Shown here piece after piece: positions 63,244 through 64,000 of a stretch of 64,000 nt of DNA (within the stretch, counting starts at the first letter, position 1; every line of letters begins with the position of its first letter). The notes under the pieces were generated by a model. It was not told where the DNA came from and did not search any database. It worked only from the letters and a program-made list of their open reading frames with translations. Position numbers and translations under genes: made by a program. This DNA is from Sphingobacterium sp. UBA2700 (GTDB lineage Bacteria > Bacteroidota > Bacteroidia > Sphingobacteriales > Sphingobacteriaceae), in assembly GCA_002354335.1 (NCBI GenBank), contig DELI01000029.1:161909-225908 (forward strand), read 5' to 3'.

Positions 63244-64000
63244 TACTTTTCAATTTTTTAATCATACTAAGCATACATGCTATTACCTTTTCTTCTGCAT
63301 TTTCTTCCAGAAAACTACTGCGACAACGCCAGGTTTCATATCCCCCATATATAAATTCATTTGCTGGCGGGACATATCCTACGTAATCATTTGCCAGACA
63401 GATACTGAAATAGAAATCACTTTCTTGTTTTAAAGCTTTCCCTGAGGCACTAAAAAACTCTCCTCCTAATCCTCCCAATAAAACTTTCCCAATTCGGAAG
63501 CATTGGACTGGAAAAAAGATTTGCTGTGGAATTGACTCCAATAATACCTGCTCTCTGGCATACACTTTCTCATATAAATCTTTATCCGTATATGCCACAG
63601 CTTCATAATCAGTTTTCGCTAGAATTGCATAAGACTCTTTCAATAAGTCTGGAGAAATTAATCGTTTATTTAAAGATATTTCCTGATATAGAACTTCCAA
63701 ATCTGCCTCGGTTTCCCAGCTCAATCCATCAATTGAGTTAAAAACTGCTTCTGCGATATCTTCACCTATATATTTACTTTTTTCGTGATAATTTTTTGGA
63801 TATCTGTCTCCATCTATGAAATCCCAAATATTTACTTCCCCACTGGTTCCATTACTCATCATGCTTACTATGCGATTCGAATTAAGTAGAGAAGCAATCT
63901 TATTGGAAAAATAGCCAAAATAATCGGCTGTAATTGTACCTCTTTCACAGTCACCGACATAATGCAATCCATAGTTAGCCAATAATCCAATCCACTCGTC
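63233..64000 (-). CDS. Neutral/alkaline ceramidase-like protein, C-terminal part (cut by window edge)
   Basis: The frame runs off the right end of the window (it reads DEWIGLLANYGLHYVGD from the edge), so the N-terminus is missing. The visible 255 residues contain ANYGLHYVGDCERGTITADYFGYF, SMMSNGTSGEVNIWDF and LGGLGGEFFSASGKALK...CLANDYVGYVPPANEFIYGGYE. These follow the neutral/alkaline non-lysosomal ceramidase pattern. Family members cleave ceramide or have unknown activity in PUL-like loci. The stop overlaps the next gene, so it belongs to the same operon. An alternative TTG start near 63982 would be internal to the family and is not accepted. Confidence 0.82.
   Translation of the reverse strand, partial: DEWIGLLANYGLHYVGDCERGTITADYFGYFSNKIASLLNSNRIVSMMSNGTSGEVNIWDFIDGDRYPKNYHEKSKYIGEDIAEAVFNSIDGLSWETEADLEVLYQEISLNKRLISPDLLKESYAILAKTDYEAVAYTDKDLYEKVYAREQVLLESIPQQIFFPVQCFRIGKVLLGGLGGEFFSASGKALKQESDFYFSICLANDYVGYVPPANEFIYGGYETWRCRSSFLEENAEEKVIACMLSMIKKLKSNER

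Noticed and set aside
1..64000. tRNA, rRNA or CRISPR arrays
   Set aside because: No cloverleaf, rRNA motif or regularly spaced repeats were seen in a read-through of both strands.

Overview
The window looks like part of a Bacteroidota genome, most likely a Sphingobacterium/Pedobacter-type member of the Sphingobacteriaceae. The evidence is three SusC/SusD pairs, short N-terminal lipoprotein signals, a TPR-sensor HisKA_3 kinase, Bacteroidetes-type TAnnTTTG promoter boxes, and a CTnDOT-type conjugation apparatus (TraE-F-G-I-J-K-L-M-N plus mobilization genes). Assignments come from reading the translations; no database search was run.

Layout. (1) 1-2318 is a gene-poor, apparently decaying stretch. 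It holds a cold-shock-protein pseudogene and five terminator-like hairpins in a row. (2) 2319-7628 carries host-type genes: a NarL/TPR-kinase two-component system, a small lipoprotein, an OmpA-domain lipoprotein and a YciE/YciF-type ferritin-like protein. (3) 7785-18905 is the conjugation (tra) operon, read leftward. (4) 19577-25327 is a SusC/SusD pair with a divergent ECF sigma factor. It sits between the tra operon and the mobilization genes and looks like cargo. (5) 26022-30393 holds a Toprim primase, relaxosome protein, relaxase and coupling protein, read rightward. (6) 31468-44107 is a second cargo block: an RteC-like protein, a LytTR response regulator with LytS-type kinase, an acyltransferase-like protein of unknown role, a Crp-like regulator, a MauE-like membrane protein, a small DUF6520-type secreted peptide, a TlpA-type thioredoxin, and SusD/SusC. 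(7) 44108-47512 is a mosaic of inverted repeats, a tandem-HTH protein, a primase pseudogene and a truncated IS21 transposase. (8) 47513-64000 is visibly more AT-rich and carries a utilization locus: an AraC regulator facing a long leftward operon. That operon encodes a ceramidase-like protein (cut by the window edge), a D-threonine-aldolase-like enzyme, SusC, SusD, an intact BNR/sialidase-like protein, broken SGNH-esterase and second sialidase genes, a lipoprotein, an MFS transporter, an HpaI-type aldolase, an aldo/keto reductase, a Gfo/Idh/MocA oxidoreductase and an SDR.

How it fits together. Regions 3 to 7 read as one integrative or mobilizable element, with tra and mob modules and two outer-membrane uptake or secretion cargoes. 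No integrase was seen, so its ends are unresolved. The right-hand locus probably releases, imports and breaks down a glycoconjugate; the substrate is inferred only. The most intriguing unexplained unit is the 32.7-44.1 kb module, which combines a small cysteine-containing peptide, redox proteins, SusC/SusD, an acyltransferase-like protein and a dedicated LytTR system.
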